This document shows, piece by piece, positions 4,950 to 5,936 of a DNA stretch of 5,936 nucleotides. Below the pieces are notes generated by a model. The model searched no databases. It was not told the DNA's origin and saw only the letters and a list, made by a program, of their open reading frames with translations. The stretch comes from Maricaulis sp. Lineage in GTDB: Bacteria; Pseudomonadota; Alphaproteobacteria; Caulobacterales; Maricaulaceae. Every line of letters starts with the position of its first letter. The first letter of the stretch is position 1. The position numbers and the translations under genes are program-made. Where the stretch lies: assembly GCA_002694345.1 (NCBI GenBank), contig NZLV01000062.1, positions 1-5,936 of the forward strand, read 5' to 3'.

Positions 4950-5936
4950 TTTCACACACACGACCTGTTTGAGCGTGTGCACCACGTCCACCAGGTCACT
5001 CTGTGCCGCCATCACCGCGTCGATGTCCTTGTAGGCCATCGGCGTTTCATCGATGACGCCGGCATCCTTCCGGCACTCCACGCCCTGCGTCGCCTTGCGG
5101 TGGTCGGCGAGGGTGAAGCTCTGCTTGGCCTTGGCCCGGGACATGGTCCGACCCGCCCCGTGCGAGCAGGAGCAGAAGCTGTCGGCCACGCCCTTGCCGC
5201 GCACGATGAAGGAACGAGCCCCCATCGAACCGGGGATGATCCCCAGCTCGCCCTCGCGGGCTGAGACAGCGCCCTTCCGGGTGAGCCAGACATCCGCCCC
5301 GAAATGGTGTTCCTGCGCCACGTAATTGTGGTGGCAGTTCACCGCGGCCTTGTCGGTCTTGAACCGGCCCAGCGTGGTGCGGAGCGCGCCGAGGACGCGC
5401 GCCATCATCACTTCCCGGTTCTCCCGGGCGTAGTCCTGGGCCCAACCCACAGCCTCGACATAATCGTCGAACAGGGGCTCGCCCTCGATGAAGAAGGCGA
5501 GGTCCTTGTCCGGCACATGGAAGTCCAGCACCCGGCGGGCGAGCTCTTCACGGGCCCGCTCGATGAAGTAGGTGCCGATCATGTTGCCGGTGCCCCGGGA
5601 GCCGGAGTGCAGCATCACCCAGACGCGGTCGTCTTCGTCGAGGCAGAGCTCGATGAAGTGGTTGCCCCCGCCCAGCGTGCCCAGCTGGCCGTCCACCTTG
5701 TGGGTGCCGATCTTCTTGTGCTTCGCCTTGATCACGGCCAGCCGGTCCATCAGGCCCGACGCGGTCAGATGCGTGTCGACGGCGGATGGCTTGATGCGGT
5801 GGTCCCCGCCCTTGCCATTGCCGACCGGGATGGCCCGCTCGATGGCGTCACGGCTGGCCTTCAGGCTGTCCGGCAGCTGCCGGGCCGTCAGGCTGGTCCG
5901 TACGGCCATCATGCCGCAACCGATATCCACGCCCAC
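4944..5936 (-). CDS. rtcB: RNA-splicing ligase RtcB (5' end outside window)
   Basis: RtcB joins RNA 2',3'-cyclic phosphate or 3'-phosphate ends to 5'-hydroxyl ends, using GTP and manganese, in tRNA splicing or RNA repair. The 330 visible residues hold every expected active-site motif: metal ligands Asp4 and Cys7 in GVDIGCGM, Asn92-His93 in GGGNHF, His110 in LHSGSRG, His203 in CHHNYV, and His259 in SHGAGR, the histidine that becomes guanylylated. GIIPGSMGARSFIVRG and the ending VVCVKG are also family features. The frame runs off the right edge. The terminal GTG (5936-5934) encodes an internal valine, not a start, and comparison with E. coli RtcB indicates about 70 missing residues. A basic unknown protein follows after 39 bases, probably cotranscribed. 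No rtcA or rtcR is visible, so this looks unlike the E. coli rtcBA arrangement. Confidence 0.97.
   Translation of the reverse strand: MGVDIGCGMMAVRTSLTARQLPDSLKASRDAIERAIPVGNGKGGDHRIKPSAVDTHLTASGLMDRLAVIKAKHKKIGTHKVDGQLGTLGGGNHFIELCLDEDDRVWVMLHSGSRGTGNMIGTYFIERAREELARRVLDFHVPDKDLAFFIEGEPLFDDYVEAVGWAQDYARENREVMMARVLGALRTTLGRFKTDKAAVNCHHNYVAQEHHFGADVWLTRKGAVSAREGELGIIPGSMGARSFIVRGKGVADSFCSCSHGAGRTMSRAKAKQSFTLADHRKATQGVECRKDAGVIDETPMAYKDIDAVMAAQSDLVDVVHTLKQVVCVKG

Noticed and set aside
4224..5264. 346-codon plus-strand open frame across three real genes
   Set aside because: It begins inside the ABA4-like gene in another frame and runs antisense to the rtcB partner and rtcB. The proline- and arginine-rich translation has no recognisable family.
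5934..5936. GTG at the right edge as the rtcB start codon
   Set aside because: It encodes the valine before the metal-binding GVDIGCGM motif, which is roughly 70 residues into the protein in known RtcB sequences.

Overview
The window is GC-rich, gene-dense bacterial chromosome with no mobile elements, RNA genes or CRISPR. The protein families, gene packing and an apparently leaderless promoter suggest an alphaproteobacterium, perhaps of the Maricaulis/Hyphomonas/Caulobacter kind. That placement is inference; no marker gene settles it.

Left edge (1-267, plus strand): the last codons of a probable membrane protein overlap, by ATGA, a 65-residue Xre-type helix-turn-helix regulator.

Centre (264-3910, minus strand): a complete four-gene operon for an ABC-2 exporter, read from right to left. 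It encodes a TetR/AcrR repressor, a HlyD-like periplasmic adaptor made as a lipoprotein, an ABC ATPase and a six-helix ABC-2 permease. Gene order and protein detail match the CecR-YbhG-YbhF-YbhS/R exporter of Escherichia coli, in a minimal form: one ATPase domain instead of a tandem one and one permease instead of two. Each junction overlaps (TGATG, ATGA, GTGA), so the proteins are probably made by coupled translation. A perfect 14-bp palindrome lies between a -35 and a -10 placed so that transcription would begin at the repressor's own ATG. This suggests an autorepressed, leaderless operon.

Right of the operon (3973-4425, plus strand): a four-helix membrane protein of the ABA4-like (DUF4281) family, divergent from the exporter operon.

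Right edge (4422-5936, minus strand): rtcB, the RNA-splicing ligase, cut at its 5' end by the window, followed by a basic 160-residue protein of unknown function that I take to be an RtcB-associated family. The two genes are separated by a strong hairpin with a GAAA loop that contains the rtcB stop codon.

Both convergent gene pairs (264-267 and 4422-4425) share only their stop codons, with no room for a terminator between them. The most interesting items are the rtcB partner protein with its intercistronic hairpin, and the operator embedded in the leaderless promoter.
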